Source: an uncultured Erysipelotrichaceae bacterium
GTDB lineage: Bacteria > Bacillota_I > Bacilli_A > RF39 > UBA660
Direction of reading: 5' to 3'
DNA length: 6,455 nt
NCBI GenBank assembly: GCA_902795725.1
Contig: CADBLY010000061.1
Coordinates: 1 to 6,455 of the forward strand
Below the pieces are notes generated by a model. The model made no database searches. It worked only from the letters and a program-made list of their open reading frames with translations, and was not told where the DNA came from. The translations under genes and the position numbers were made by a program. Positions within the stretch are counted from its first letter, which is position 1. Each line of letters begins with the position of its first letter. Shown here one piece after another: positions 6,274 through 6,455 of the stretch.

Positions 6274-6306
6274 AACTAGTAGAAATTAAATTCTACTAGT
6301 TTTTTT
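6272..6306 (+). terminator. Strong, possibly bidirectional terminator after rpoE
   Basis: AAAACTAGTAGAA (6272-6284) and TTCTACTAGTTTT (6291-6303) form a perfect 13-bp stem around ATTAAA (6285-6290), and the T-run reaches 6306. The hairpin starts within the rpoE stop codon. On the minus strand the same stem is followed by TTTTA, so it could also end a convergent transcript from the right. Confidence 0.93.
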
Positions 6307-6455
6307 CGCATTCTAGTTTTTTCTTAAAAAAATTATCAATAAAAAAAGATGTAAAAGTAATTAGAATCCTTATTTTGATTAGCATCATCTGATTATAAAG
6401 TAGATATAAGCTTACTAAAGATAGAAAGAGATCGATTAAGAAAAATAAAGAAACA
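6296..6455 (-). CDS. Possible C-terminus of a convergent hydrophobic protein (partial)
   Basis: On the minus strand one frame is open from the right edge to a double stop (TAGTAG, first TAG at 6298-6296), giving about 52 codons with no start needed inside the window. The peptide is hydrophobic, with LFLSLVSLYLLY and IRILITFTSFF as possible membrane segments and a basic end, FFKKKLECEKN. The stop lies within the arm of the rpoE terminator, the arrangement expected for two convergent genes sharing one hairpin. I do not recognise the family. In DNA this rich in T on the reading strand, an open frame of this length and a hydrophobic translation can arise by chance, so the call is tentative. The remaining bases from 6307 to 6455 show no plus-strand gene, convincing promoter or repeat. 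Confidence 0.35.
   Translation of the reverse strand, partial: VSLFFLIDLFLSLVSLYLLYNQMMLIKIRILITFTSFFIDNFFKKKLECEKN

Noticed and set aside
6375..6409. Possible plus-strand promoter (TTGATT with TATAAA or TATAAG) after the rpoE terminator
   Set aside because: The spacings are about 13 or 23 bases, far from the 16-18 expected, and no plus-strand start codon follows before the edge.

Overview
The window is a strongly AT-rich, tightly packed, mostly plus-strand chromosomal segment. It most likely comes from an anaerobic, low-GC member of the Bacilli in the broad sense, such as an uncultured gut lineage near the RF39, Erysipelotrichia or Izemoplasma groups. Four signs point there: a class III (oxygen-sensitive) ribonucleotide reductase operon, a T-box riboswitch, the RNA polymerase delta subunit gene rpoE (typical of Bacilli), and the order DUF1934 gene - argS - rpoE. 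Tryptophan is written TGG throughout and TGA serves as a stop, so this looks like the standard bacterial code rather than the Mycoplasma code. The exact taxon is inference.

Layout. (1) 1-707: the last 55 codons of nrdD, with the glycyl-radical loop, then the complete nrdG activase and a hairpin terminator. (2) 707-3743: a near-consensus promoter starts inside the U-tract of that terminator and drives a leucine-type T-box leader (about 742-950), a small unrecognised three-helix membrane protein (963-1307), leuS (1308-3722) and a terminator whose stem contains the leuS stop codon. (3) 3754-6306: an extended -10 promoter drives a DUF1934/YwiB-like gene, argS and rpoE, joined by overlapping or very short junctions and closed by a strong 13-bp hairpin terminator. 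(4) 6307-6455: no plus-strand gene is visible. An open minus-strand frame enters from the right edge and stops within the rpoE terminator; it may be the hydrophobic C-terminus of a convergent gene.

How the genes work together. NrdD makes deoxynucleotides without oxygen and NrdG installs its radical. The T-box senses uncharged tRNA-Leu (specifier CUU, with UGGU in the bulge to match an ACCA tRNA end) and should raise expression of leuS, and of the membrane protein lying between, during leucine starvation. The third operon couples arginyl-tRNA synthetase with the delta subunit of RNA polymerase.

I see no clearly new system. The points most worth a second look are the membrane-protein gene placed between a leucine T-box and leuS, the unusual layout of the T-box terminator, the altered editing motif of LeuRS, and the DUF1934 start codon that collides with its own promoter.
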